Assembly (NCBI GenBank): GCA_037954235.1
Contig: JBBMOA010000002.1
Location: 11,825,009 to 11,889,008, forward strand
From: Aulostomus chinensis
Lineage: Eukaryota > Chordata > Actinopteri > Syngnathiformes > Aulostomidae
DNA length: 64,000 nucleotides
Direction: 5' to 3'
Part shown: positions 12,263 through 23,500 of the stretch, piece by piece
How positions within the stretch are numbered: the stretch's first letter is position 1
Layout of the letters: each line of letters starts with the position of its first letter
The notes under the pieces: generated by a model
What the model saw: only the letters and a program-made list of their open reading frames with translations
Databases searched by the model: none
Told to the model about the DNA's origin: nothing
Program-made: the position numbers and the translations under genes

Positions 12263-12287
12263 GCGCCACCTGCTGGCAACAGGAAGT
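12263..12287 (-). promoter_or_regulatory. CTCF-like core plus ETS-like site, module copy 1
   Basis: Reading the + strand: GCGCCACCTGCTGG, CA, ACAGGAAGT. The reverse complement of the first part, CCAGCAGGTGGCGC, fits the CTCF core CCASYAGRKGGCRS at every position. The adjoining ACAGGAAGT contains an ETS-type GGAA core. The same 25-bp arrangement recurs at 12461, 13328 and 47059. Binding is inferred from sequence only. Confidence 0.5.
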
Positions 12288-12460
12288 TACTTGTAACACT
12301 TTGATGTCGTCATAGTAGGTCAACCAAATCTTACCTCTCTCCAGTTAGATCAGAACATGATGTGTCACTGGGAAAACTGGGAGGTTTCATTAAAGAGTGT
12401 TACCATTGTGAGGAGGGATGATTTTGCTATTTCACCACAGAACAGGAAACTGTAGTACTT

Positions 12461-12485
12461 GCACCACCTAGTGGTTACAGGAAGT
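12461..12485 (-). promoter_or_regulatory. CTCF/ETS-like module copy 2 (weakened core)
   Basis: Reads GCACCACCTAGTGG, TT, ACAGGAAGT. The CTCF core on the minus strand is CCACTAGGTGGTGC, which has a T where the consensus wants C. Confidence 0.35.
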
Positions 12486-12810
12486 CAACCTGATGTAACA
12501 AACGTCACTTGATCAAAATGACACTTGCTGCGTCCGAATTGCGGAGTAGTTTGTATCGTAGGTCTCAGAGTAGGTCGTAGGCTGTCCGAAACCACAACTA
12601 GCGTGAGTAGCGACCTACTTCGCGACCTAAATTCCAGCCTAAACACGCCCACACTGTAGGTCGCTTCAGGTGCATCCTACGGAGCAACCTACGGCCCCCA
12701 CGGACTTCTTCTTCATCCCCTAAAAACGTGTGGACCCGCAAGCCAAGATTGCGCCACCAACAGTCTCCCATTCTTATGCAACACCAACATTTACAGTCAT
12801 TGTTGATGAC

Positions 12811-12857
12811 TAAAGGCGTGTTTACACCAAACGCGACACGGTGTGAACACACCTTTA
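12811..12857. mobile_element. minimal Harbinger-like palindrome
   Basis: TAAAGGCGTGTTTACACC is followed, after the 11 bases AAACGCGACAC, by an inverted copy with two mismatches (TAAAGGTGTGTTCACACC read backwards). The ends are TAA and TTA, the PIF/Harbinger target, and ACACCAAACGCG matches the inner end of the element at 7305-7947. It looks like two termini joined with almost nothing between. Confidence 0.5.
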
Positions 12858-12982
12858 CAGGTGCGTTAATGTGCTTAATAATAGAGAAGACTAGATGGTA
12901 ATGCCTGTGACCAAAGCACAACTGAAGCACTTTTGCGCTTCCTATGGGCTTTTCCTTAATTAAGTCTAAATTCTTGCTTGTG

Positions 12983-13045
12983 TTGTACGTCGCTTTGGAC
13001 AAAAGCGTCTGCTAAATGAAATTGTAGAATTGTAGAATTGTAGAA
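12983..13045 (+). mobile_element. SINE/L2-type 3' tail fragment
   Basis: CGCTTTGGACAAAAGCG (12991-13007) folds into a 6-bp stem with a GGACA loop and is followed by TCTGCTAAATGAAATTGTAG and repeated GAATTGTA units. This is the conserved 3' stem-loop recognised by L2-clade reverse transcriptases such as eel UnaL2, whose loop is GGAUA. Only the 3' end of the element can be placed. Confidence 0.65.
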
Positions 13046-13327
13046 TGACTGAAAGGTGCGTTCAGAGTGGAGTGCAGTACGACAGTCAGGCCAGCAGGTG
13101 GGGCTTACGTTGGTGCTGTCTATCTATTTGTGGTATCTGTGCTCTGCCAGCAGAGGTCGTGCTTCACCACCAATCGTCTTGGATGCCCGAATGGTGCTGC
13201 CGTGTTCAGGTTGTAGGAGTGGGCTGTAGCGGTAGCGTGGGTTGCCTCTTGGCAATTCGGACGCAGCAACTGAGTTGTTTTTACCTGATGCCCAGCAACA
13301 CAGTATATCGTCCATGTGTGTTCTGTA

Positions 13328-13352
13328 GCGCCACCTAGTGGACACATGAAGT
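13328..13352 (-). promoter_or_regulatory. CTCF/ETS-like module copy 3
   Basis: Reads GCGCCACCTAGTGG, AC, ACATGAAGT. The minus-strand core CCACTAGGTGGCGC fits the CTCF consensus. The ETS half is altered (ATGAAGT). Confidence 0.4.
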
Positions 13353-15039
13353 TATATCGATGCCACAGTGCAGCGTTAGTGTACAGTTTTATCTCCCCCT
13401 CGCTGTAAGCAACAGCCACACACTGGCCATCACACAAGGCACACAAACATAGTGTAATCTGTGGGTTCATTTTGGTGAACCAGGGGCATACAAAAATAAT
13501 TCAGCAAAATAAATGAAATCGATATAAATTTGCTCAGGCGGAGCATGTTTTTGCAAGCTCAGTTAAAAAAAAAAAGGAGATTCTTTTTTTTTTTCTCCCT
13601 GTAAATGTCATGTCAGGCCTTTAATTTCTACCAGTAACTTCTGGGTATTGCAATGCCTCCTCGTGAGTTGTGAGTGCCAGTGCTGAGTCACATGATTAAA
13701 GAAGGGTGACTCATAAAACAGTGCACACTATTTTGTTTCATTCTGGGATGACTATTTTACCTCTGATTGGGCTACAGTGAGTGTTTATTGGAGCATTTGG
13801 AAAAGACAGATAAGAGTTCATTCCGCTAAGGATGTTTGGTGTGTGCATGAATGTGTATGTGTGTGTGTGGTAGAAGGTGTGTGGTGGAGGATGTGCAACA
13901 GCGACAGGACGAAAGAAAAAAAGGTTGTGCAGGTTCAGGCACTTAACAGCACAAACAATATCATAGCTTGATTATATCTGGTGAGAGTATAATGGCAGAT
14001 AACACACAAACACACCAAATTTCTCCTGTGAGTCTGAGCAGTCGCAGCACCAAAATGACATTTTTACATGAATCAAACAGGTAACAAAATGAAAAGCTAA
14101 AGAAAGAGGTCAGGTCGGGGTTTCAAAGCTCAGCCTCTTCCGTCAATGTGTCAAAGTGTTTTTGAGCAACACACTGAAATTCTGACTCCTGAGGACAAGG
14201 ATTATATTGCTGAGTGCATCTGAGAGTTTGTAAACTGACAATTTTGGACAGATGTGCTGTCGTCGTCGTTGTTGGCTAAAGAGCGCCATTAGCTTCAAGC
14301 GAAACACACCAAGCCGGCTCCCTCTGCAGTCTGGTGTCAAAGAAATGGAAAAAATGTCTTTGTTAGCTCAATTTGTTCAGAACTTTAAAGGCAAAATAAA
14401 CTTCAAGAGCCTGTCAACGGCTGTGACCCAGCAGCAGAAATGATGTTACCAGCATTATGATAACAAACAGATGTGAAGAATATGTTAGCAAAATGCAACA
14501 AACACCACGTCTGTAACATGTTGTTCTGCCTTCTTGTTTAAAGACGAGCTGTTAGCAGCACAGACACATCAATTGTAATTTGAATTTCACTGAGATGTTC
14601 CTTTTGTGGGTTTAATGGCGGCAGGCCAACAGCTGTCAGATGTGTTACAGCCCCACATAATGCTGTCATGTTAAGAGTCCTGCACCGACCTGACCTCAGA
14701 TCAGGCACCGCAGACACGTGTGACAGGAGTTTCAACACCAATGTATTGCTTATTTTGAAAAGTTACAGACTACTCAAGTTGCAACAAAATACTTGCGCTC
14801 CTCCTCCATTTCGATCTGGGTATTTGTACCCTTAGTAGAGTAAACTAAGCTGCATCGCAGCCTTTAATCTTCACCTCACTGACAGTGGAGGTTTTGCGAA
14901 AAACTATGCTGTGGTAACCACATATTAGGCATTCCCTCATACCTGCTGTCACTCACACACAAGACTGCCAAAAGAAGAAAGGGTTTAAGTAGGCCATCTT
15001 ATTGATGCAGTTGGTTGCATCCAGTCTGCCACGATCCAG
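13353..15039. other. intergenic DNA, no gene seen
   Basis: Short ORFs only, with a small interrupted GT tract near 13855. Nothing else is recognised. Confidence 0.55.
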
Positions 15040-15090
15040 CTCTCGGGCATCTCCTGCTCTCGGGCATCTCCTGCTCTCGGGCATCTCCTG
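15040..15090. repeat. perfect 17-bp tandem repeat, three units
   Basis: The unit CTCTCGGGCATCTCCTG is repeated three times without a mismatch (15040-15056, 15057-15073, 15074-15090). Confidence 0.95.
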
Positions 15091-17134
15091 TCAGCTCAGT
15101 GCTGAAGCTCTTCATTGACTGGCAGCGCAGGAGAAGCTTAATTGAAATCCAACACATCAGACATGTCTGGTAGACATTTCATCAGCTTCTCCAGGTCCCG
15201 CTGCCCATAAGAAAGACACCAACCTTGGAATGAGAGGAAGGAGCTCCACTTTTTGAAATTCCGTTTTCTTCGCAGTTTCACTCCTCACATGAAAGGTAGA
15301 AATGCTACTGTTCATCTACGCGTATACCAGATCTCCACACATCACATGTTTGATGTCCAAGCCCATCATGGTTTTCTGCACAGGGGTCCTGCAGTGCTCG
15401 TGTGTTTACTGGGAAACTCTTTCTGATGGGAAACGTTCTGTACACCCAGATAAGGGACACAGAGTTCAAACGGGTTTTACAGAGAGAATTGAAGCGGGGC
15501 TAAAATGAGCTCGGTCTTTGCAGCACTCACAGATGGTGAGGAAGGCTCGTTTTGTGCTTTTTGGGCAGTAACATTAAATCCTTTGCACTTACGCATTACA
15601 AAGTAGAACTCCATTTGTTAAGCAAATCAATCTGAGTACTTCCTGTTGACTCCTGCATGTGCGGTCACCTCCCTCCACACCACAAACCAAGCGAACTCTG
15701 AGAGTATTAACACAGTAGGTCTGGTCCATGATTGCTACCATTTATGCACAATTGTTCCTGGTTATCTGTCTAAAGAATGAATTATGCATAAATGCTCTAA
15801 TTGATTTGGCTCTCTAGTATTTTTTTTATTTATTTTTTTGCCCAGTTGGCGAGAGCTTCTTGTGTGATAGCCTTTGTTCAACCTGACATGAGCTAGTTAA
15901 TTTAGAAAGTGCTGTGGAAGCAGTGGCAGCCAGCAGAAGTGGCCTGTATCTGAACTGGACGTAACAACGCTCCTCCCAGCATTCATTCTGGAGCTTTTGT
16001 CTAACCAGCTTTTTCTGTGACCCAATTTCATCACAATACAACTAGATTAATGACAGACACAAAATATGTCCAGCATGTTTACAATAGCATGAAGATAAAG
16101 TGTTTTGCCTGTTTTGCTTTTCTAAGCAAATCGTTCAATGCTTGTATCCATAATTTATTTCCTAGAGTTGTTACTTGTTGCTGTATGCAATTGAATGTAA
16201 AAGCACACTGAGATTATCTGGTAGACAAAGGAAATTGCCTTTTAAATGATAACATCTTTTCTCTTGTCCATAATCAATTATCTTTTTTTTTTTCCACAGC
16301 TCTGCAGAGGAGCCAACGCTGAGGTGAAGGAAGAAAAACTCCAGTCAGCTTTGCTGGCAAGTGTACAGTCAGTCTCCAGTTCTATGCGCTGTCTTGCTTC
16401 ATGGAAAAAAAAAAACAACTAAAAATAACAGTAATGATCTTAATGACTAAAATGGTCTATTTTCAAAAGTAACACGTGTCTTTCTGACTCTTTACATTCA
16501 AAGAGTCATGTAGGCTGTACTGGCGGTTCTAGGTTTCAGCAACTGACCACCAATATTTTTTTCAGTTCAACGTTTCGTTTCACTTTGTGACAAAATTTGA
16601 AAAAAAAAATCCCTCAAGGTGTTAACGCGAGGTGATAGTGACACTGACCTCCAAAATCTTTTCAGTTCATCCTTGCATGAAAATATGTGACATGACCACC
16701 AAAATGAGCTGACCTCCTGACACCCCAGTACACGGAGGTGGCGGACGTCTGCCGGGGCTCTGTGAGCAGCAGCTGGTGTTGAATTACAGTTGAGAAAGCT
16801 TTATTTTATCATTAGTTCCTGACAACTAATCCAGAATCCACTGAAGTCTTGTGTATTGAATGGAAGCCCTGTCCCTCCTCTTATGCTGCACCGTCTCATC
16901 CAAATATGGTCACGTCTGGTCACAAACAGTAGCCCTTTTTAGTCAGAGAATGCACCAAATTTGCTGCCCGGTAGAGGCGGGAATTTGCCGTCTTGTCTGT
17001 GTGGTATGGAGGCATAATATTCCTCTTTCTAAAAAAGCCGCCACTTTTGTGGGCGTAAATATTTGACGTGACGTGCAGCACGTAGCTGCGCGTGAACGGT
17101 GACGTACAACATATATGTTGGGAGTATATTCAGC
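15091..17134. other. intergenic DNA, no gene seen
   Basis: A pyrimidine tract ending in CCACAG at about 16300 looks like a splice acceptor, but no coding segment follows that I can assign. The last part, from about 16735, becomes CpG-richer towards the gene relic at 17 kb. Confidence 0.5.
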
Positions 17135-17441
17135 CCCCTGACAGTCTGGCAGACCTCGTAGTGGTCCCAGTTCAACCTCCCAATGCCGCTGCTGCTGTTG
17201 TGGTAACAGACCTGGTGGTACTTTTTTTTCAAGTTGCTCATCCCGCGATATCCACATTGACCAAGCCCCTCTGCGACCTTTTCATACAACAAGCCATCCT
17301 TCCCAGTCCTGTGAGCTGGTTGTCCACGGTCCTCTCAGCAGTGATGGTTAGCAGGTCCCTGATCTCAGCGGCTCCCCAGGTGCTCATCTTGCTGAAGTGA
17401 CGATGTGTTGGAAGAATATTTAGCCCCGTGACAGTCTGGAA
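17125..17441. repeat. short direct repeat bracketing the Myb/SANT relic
   Basis: About 29 bases around 'CAGCCCCCTGACAGTCTGG' near 17131-17149 recur with four or five changes as 'TAGCCCCGTGACAGTCTGG' near 17419-17437. On the minus strand both encode QTV(R/T)GLNILPT. The second copy lies just upstream of the domain start, as if a domain unit had once been duplicated. Confidence 0.55.
17135..17387 (-). pseudogene. Myb/SANT-like (trihelix) DNA-binding domain relic, frameshifted
   Basis: On the minus strand the first part reads MSTWGAAEIRDLLTI and continues TAERTVDNQLTG. After a shift of frame at about 17301-17310 it continues KDGLLYEKVAEGLGQCGY, then LKKKYHQV, then NWDHYEVCQTV. The order W..AEIR.LL, then LYEKVA.GL..GY, then the KKKYHQV helix, then W..YE is that of the Myb/SANT-like trihelix domains in Harbinger accessory proteins and MSANTD-type host proteins. 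The family usually has one such domain of about 85 residues, and this covers nearly all of it. Apart from the frameshift there is no internal stop, so decay looks recent. A real gene with an unrecognised intron is possible but less likely. Confidence 0.65.
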
Positions 17442-17499
17442 GTTTCAAACAGCAGTTCGCCGCTCTGCCTGCCAGCAGTGTCAGTGTTGACATTCTCTG

Positions 17500-17868
17500 A
17501 TGTGTGATGCGGAGAACCAGCGAGCGTTCTGTTTGCGAGTTCGCGCCTTCATCGACACTTCCGCCCACCTCACGCCGAGCCGGCACATTGACGGCTTGGA
17601 TTCACGCAGCAGTGGAGGCAGCAATAAGTGTATCCCCGGAGGAGGAATATTGGCCAAAATTAACTCTCAATTTGACGAACTCTTTCTGAAACCTCGGACT
17701 GAGTCACAAAAAAGACGGGCAAGTTCGCAGCTCGGTGGCCAGTGTGAAAGTGCCCTCAGTAACACAGCTAAAATCGCTAAACTCGGAAGTCCACAAACCA
17801 GCGGGCGAAATCAAGCCCCGTCTTCGCTAAGGTCACGTGAAGTGCGTCAGCGTGGGGAGAGTTTTTAA
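17500..17868 (+). other. CpG-rich open reading frame, unassigned
   Basis: This 122-codon ORF starts MCDAENQRAFCLRVRAF and is polar and Ser/Arg-rich, for example LKPRTESQKRRASSQ. I do not recognise it. It lies next to the Myb/SANT relic on the opposite strand and shares its CpG-rich composition, so it may be part of the same degraded element. It has no visible promoter or splice context. Chance openness in GC-rich DNA is also possible. Confidence 0.2.
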
Positions 17869-20547
17869 GAGGTTTCTGAAATGATGGCTTCATTATCAGT
17901 GGTGTGTCAAGAGATGAAGTATCTGAATAAACAACTTTGCATCTCAGAGGTTGAGGTTTGCTTTTCATAACAAGGGACATGACAGCGGCAGATGTTGAAG
18001 AAGAGGGGAAAATGTTGCGGAACTGAAGAAATTTCACCGAATAGCTTCTCACCTTACACTTTTGGCTTCACGTATTGACCTTTTATTTCTTTATGAACCC
18101 CACGGCAAATCCCGGTGACACAAGAGGTCACGCACCTCGTGGAGGTGTTTGAGATGTATTTTTTTCAGACCGAGTGGGCTCGATCAGCAGCGGATCAGTT
18201 GACCAGTGTCAAAAATAGTGTTCCTAAGTGATCAAAGCAGCTTTCCGACGACAGAATGGGATGATAATGTATGCAGAAGGATAATGTAAAATGTATGCAC
18301 TGGAACTGATGCAACTTTAATGCGATCACCTCCACTGCATGCATATAGAACACCTACATGACAAGACTTCTTTGGCCAGAGGGAACACCTCTATGCATAT
18401 TGAATATGGAACACAAATATTACATTTCTGGCTTTTTTTTTTGGGGGGGGGGGGATACATTGTTAGAGATTTCCTGTAGAAGGCCCAAAAGTACGGTAGC
18501 ATTCTCAGAACATTATTTACAGGCCTTCTGGAAATACAAAACCATAAACGTATATTGAATCACAGCATTTGATCATTCAGTCACGATGGATACAAAATCT
18601 ATAATAGTGAATAGTTTCTCTTTTGTATTGCAGTTAATTAATTGTGTGGTGGCCTTGCATTTCATTTTCCAGTTTAGAAAACAGTATAGACTGTTGAGAA
18701 AATACACAGAAATGAAACGGTCGAGTAGAAAGATAGAGAAATATTCAGTGTGGCAGCAGAAGTAAATATGACAAAGTTGGTTGTGTAACCTTCATTTACC
18801 ACTTGTACCAATTAGAATGGTGCATCTTGACTTTGTTCCAAACTACTGAATTTTGGAGATCGTGGCTGTGGAGATGTTTATCCTCTCTGGAGTACAGTGG
18901 AGCTAGAGGCCAACTGCTGCCATCTGCTCTCAATGCTTTTAAGTAGGGGGGGCAGTGACGTGTGATCAGACCACAGGATGGCCTTCCAAGAATAACGTAA
19001 TAACATAATCGCAAACGTCTCTATAAAACAGAAAAAATTGAAAGAATAATGTAATCAAACCTCCGCTTTTTTTCAGCTAAAATGAATCTACCGAACAACA
19101 AATATTCAAGTGAAACAGTCGACAGCAAACTCCAAGTGTTTGCAGAGGCAAATGTCCATGACTTTTCCTCTATTTGGAGATTTATTGAAAAGACAGAACT
19201 TCTGAATGAATCTGCTATTATGAAAAGATTACAACTATGACAGCTTCACTCTGCAAGCGTCAATGAGGAAGGCTCTTTTTCTGAATTTACTCAACGTTTC
19301 TATTCAGTAAAAGCCTTAGGGAAAAGTATCATTTTGAAGTAGTTGGCTGAACCTTAGTCTGTTTTATATTAAGGAGCCCTGATGTGTGACAAACTATGTG
19401 TGAAATTCTCCTTTCTGACGTGAAATTCTGTCATGGCATTTTCTTTGCTTTTAGGTTAAACGCAATCACTTCCTTCTTTTATAACAACTACATCCAACAC
19501 CACTGAACAAATTTACAGACATTAAAACTGCCGGGAAGAACAAAGAAATGAGGCTGAGGCAGTTGTGGATTTAATTAAATTGTTGTACATGAAGCAAAAC
19601 CTCTTTACATGAAAGGTTTTAATAAAATGTTTCCATTATAATTTACACACCTTCAGGTATTTTTGATGTGTGATTCAAAGTCAACAGTGACGTTCTCACT
19701 CAAATTTAATCTGCAGTGTCCTTTGTTTACAATATTACATTGAATTCGATTAACTATCATAATGACTAGACAGTTATTCCCTGAGCTTCGTAGTTCATTA
19801 CAGGCTCGGGAAACCATGGCCGCTGAGTGAAAATATTCCCAATGCAACTGTGCTGCACTGAAACAGGCAGAGCGATTGCACTGTTCCCAGGGACTGCGTG
19901 AAAATTCAATATCAATGTATTTTCTCTCCCATGACTGTGTTCCTTCGGAGTACCTGTCAAAAATGACTGCAGCACTGGAAATGCAGCTCGATATCAATCC
20001 AACCCCCCCTGGAGTTTCTCTTAATCCATTGCCATTACCACTTTGCATCCCACTGGATTGATTGTGTTTGTAAAGCTGGAGACAAAACTATGAACGGTTT
20101 TATGACGCTTTGTCCTCAGATGACTAAAGAGTGAATTCTTAATATAACATACAAGGAGATGTGGTTTACCAGATATACCTTCAGCTAATGTGATGGGCAA
20201 TATATACTTGAATACAATGAAACTATATTTACACAAATACACAAAATAACACAAAATACAATTGTCAACCACAGAATAAACCGTACGTATAAACAGTATT
20301 GCATGACATGGAACACTATGTTTCCACTGCATTCTGCCTGGGAGAGTCATTTAAAAAATGAGGGGGCGGGGTTACAAAGACAGCGATTACTTATTCTGCT
20401 GTGTTTGACATTGACCTGAACAATTTTGCTCACCAGCCACTTTGGCAAGTGGTTTTCCTATTTTACTCACCACGAGTCACTGTAGGCACTAGTCTGTTGT
20501 GACCTACGCTAGCTCTATGCGTCCATCATGCATCTTGAAATCTTTTA

Positions 20548-20578
<31 letters not shown>

Positions 20579-23500
20579 AGTATCTATAATTACAACCATT
20601 TAAAAAGTTTTTGGGGGGGCTGTAGGTCATTAGCTGACATATACAATGACATGGAATTAATTCTTTGACTCACAGCTTTGATACTCATTAATAGGTCATG
20701 TACTGACCCCCCTTATTTCATGACCTTTGCCTTGGGATGAATACAGATGAGTCTCACACACACACGCACACACACAAACACACCCCTCCCCATCACTGCT
20801 TTCACTAGAGGGTTAGAACCATATTGAATGGAGAGCTCAACCCAGTTAATGACAACTCTTTACTTTGTCCTCCCAGATACTAAACCTGCATTCAGTCGTA
20901 CTTAGAACTGGGATAAGTGTGATAGGACAGTCACAGAAGCCTAAACTCAGACGTGTGCATGTAACATGCAATCCTCACACCACCAGACTGGACACTACAT
21001 CAGTGTGCAGTAGATGCTCCCTGAGCTGATGCACAAGCTCACATTCTGATCAGAGGTCAGAAGCATCGGACCCACAATGGAGTGCAGGGGTTTTCTGAGG
21101 GAAATGTCCAGAAGATGAAGAAGTAATGATTGTGGAAAGAAGCGGAATGGCAGGAAATCACCTATATTTATTTATAAATTAACAATTTAGCAAGAAAACC
21201 AGAAGATTAAATGAGGAGGATCACAAAAGATCCGGACACACTGCCCTCCAAGTAGGGAGTCTCAAGCAGAACCAGACTGAAGTCAGGAAACTCTACCCAG
21301 GAAGGTGGAGACAGAAGAAAAGACTCTGATTATACTGAGAAAATCTGCTAATCGCTGCTGCCTTTACTTCTGCTCAATACATGTAAGTTGCTGCTGTCTG
21401 CCTGTTTGTGTGTAAACCCAGAGTTGAATATTAAATGTAGATTCCTGTGTAAAAGCTTGAGGTGGCTTGCATGTGACACAAACAGACTTTACAGCATCCT
21501 CTATGTAACCCAGGCAGTGCAGCAGGTGATGGAAGGACATATAAACCGTGTTGCTCCCTGGATGGATCTCATAAGGCAGAATAAAGTCTGGGTCCTGGGT
21601 ATTTATTCTCAGCTACAGGCTGATTTACCGCTTCATCCACATACAGCTTCTGCAACACAGTGCAACAGTTATGTAAAAGTAAAAATGTGTCTAGGACCCT
21701 TTTATTAAATCATTGTTATTTATTTGTATGTAAGGCACAGATATTTACCACTAGTTGGTTTAGTACATATTGCACCACAGATGCTAACCACGGTGGGAAA
21801 TGTCCGACACAAAGAAAGAAAGTTCCAGACGGGAGATTATGATGGGCCAGGGATCAGCAAAAGAACATGAGAGGCAGAGTCTACTGTTTATTTTCATTAT
21901 GCACTTTGACAAAATAGACAAAATGTCAAGAATAAAGTCACAATCAAGAGTTTGTTTGCTTTTTTTAATCAAGCCTCTCAAGAAGAAAGGGTCAATTTGG
22001 AGAATAAAGTCAAAGTGTTGAAGGATTTAGACAGTAAAACAAAACTAACTATAAAACCCCAATTCAGCCATTTTCTCGCAGAGAGGTCAGAATTTGGGTT
22101 TGAGACTCACAGTGAACTTTTAGGTACATTTAAAGTACTGATTGCTTTGCTTTATAACTTTTAAAAAGACACCAATTTCCCCCCCAAAAATCTGAAATTT
22201 TACCGCATCTAACCTTCCTATCAGTCCTTGTGCTAAACTAACAAGTTGATTGTCTTGAATGAGTAAAACTGAGAAAAAGAGAAAAAAAGTCTTATTTGTT
22301 GGACTTTGCTTCCTTTTAAAAGTTAGTAGGTGGAGTTGAGAGTACATCGGATTGATCTAAAAGTGTGTGCATGGTCACTCATACCAAGTGCAGCAACATA
22401 AGCACTTGGCTGTTGATGTCTCCTGTAGAAAGCAGCACTGAGTCAGTAACTTGATTTTCCTACTGTTGGTGAACGTACCAGCACCTCACATTTCGACTCC
22501 TCACATTTTGACTTTTATCTCAAAGTGCACAATGAAATAAAAAAAACAACTCCCCTCCTACATGGGGAGAGCACTGAACACCTTGAACTCCGACCAGTAG
22601 GTTTGAAGCCCCTTGCTGTGCAGCATCTGCAGTCGAAGATGAGAAGCCTCTTCATTGCTAATTCATCTGTCGTGCAGGTGATCGGGCTGATAAATGATCT
22701 CTCACAGTTAACGCTACACGCCTATAAATTGGTCTTCGTCATGAAACTGCTTTTGTGTAGCAAATGCTCGCTCCCCAAAGCCTAGCTTAGCACGTTTACC
22801 TGTCAATGACTGAAGTCAGCAGACCTCCTGAGCTTCATTTCATTTGGATTATACCGGATTTTGAATCTGTTCGCTGCTTTTCTACTAGGACAGAATTGAA
22901 ACCAAGCTCTCAATATTAAAGACAGGAATATTTTCCATCAATTGTAACACTTATCGGGGATGATTTTTCTTCAGGAGCATAAAAAGCCCATCATTGTTTG
23001 CAGTAAACTGTGCTAAAAATGACAAACACACCTGAAGAGGTCGAAGCAGGGTTTTGGACCCCTGTTCAGTCGAGTTTAAGAGAAATGCTTCTGATTCATT
23101 TGGAGTTTGGCTGGGATATAACAGCAGCTACAAGCTTGAGATCTCCTGAATGTGAATCCATGTGAGCTCAGTCTGCACTCCCTTTGACTTACCTCAGTAA
23201 TTGGTTTCACTGTGATCTACAGCGGCTGTTAAGCTATTCATAAAGAAGAGCCGACATCGCTGCAGGGAGACCTAAGGAGAGAACCGCAGCGTACGGCCCA
23301 GCAGCAGGCTCTGATGCTCTCTCTTATTGAGACAGAACTCTACCTCTTTAATTCCTGCTCATGATTGAACTGAAAACACATATCAGGGAGATATTATCAA
23401 ATAACCTGATCCCAGCATAAGCCAGTTGTACAGCCAAACGTCAACGTGAAAATGGCTCTGTTGAGGGAGACGACGCATCAGCCTCATATGTGCCTCCTCA

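Larger units (their letters stand above)
12525..13269. mobile_element. unclassified DNA element with perfect 18-bp terminal inverted repeats
   Basis: TTGCTGCGTCCGAATTGC at 12525-12542 is matched exactly by its reverse complement at 13252-13269. The flanks show no clear direct repeat, so the superfamily is not assigned. Inside lie multiple TAGGTCG and TAGGTCGC blocks, a Harbinger-like palindrome (12811-12857) and an L2-type SINE tail (12983-13045), which look like later insertions or captured pieces. It encodes no recognisable transposase. Confidence 0.65.

Noticed and set aside
15040..15090. Possible CRISPR-like array
   Set aside because: Units are directly adjacent without spacers, and the genome is vertebrate.
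16265..16380. Strong acceptor-like tract (T11, CCACAG) followed by a purine-rich segment
   Set aside because: No reading frame or donor pairs with it in a way that I can support.
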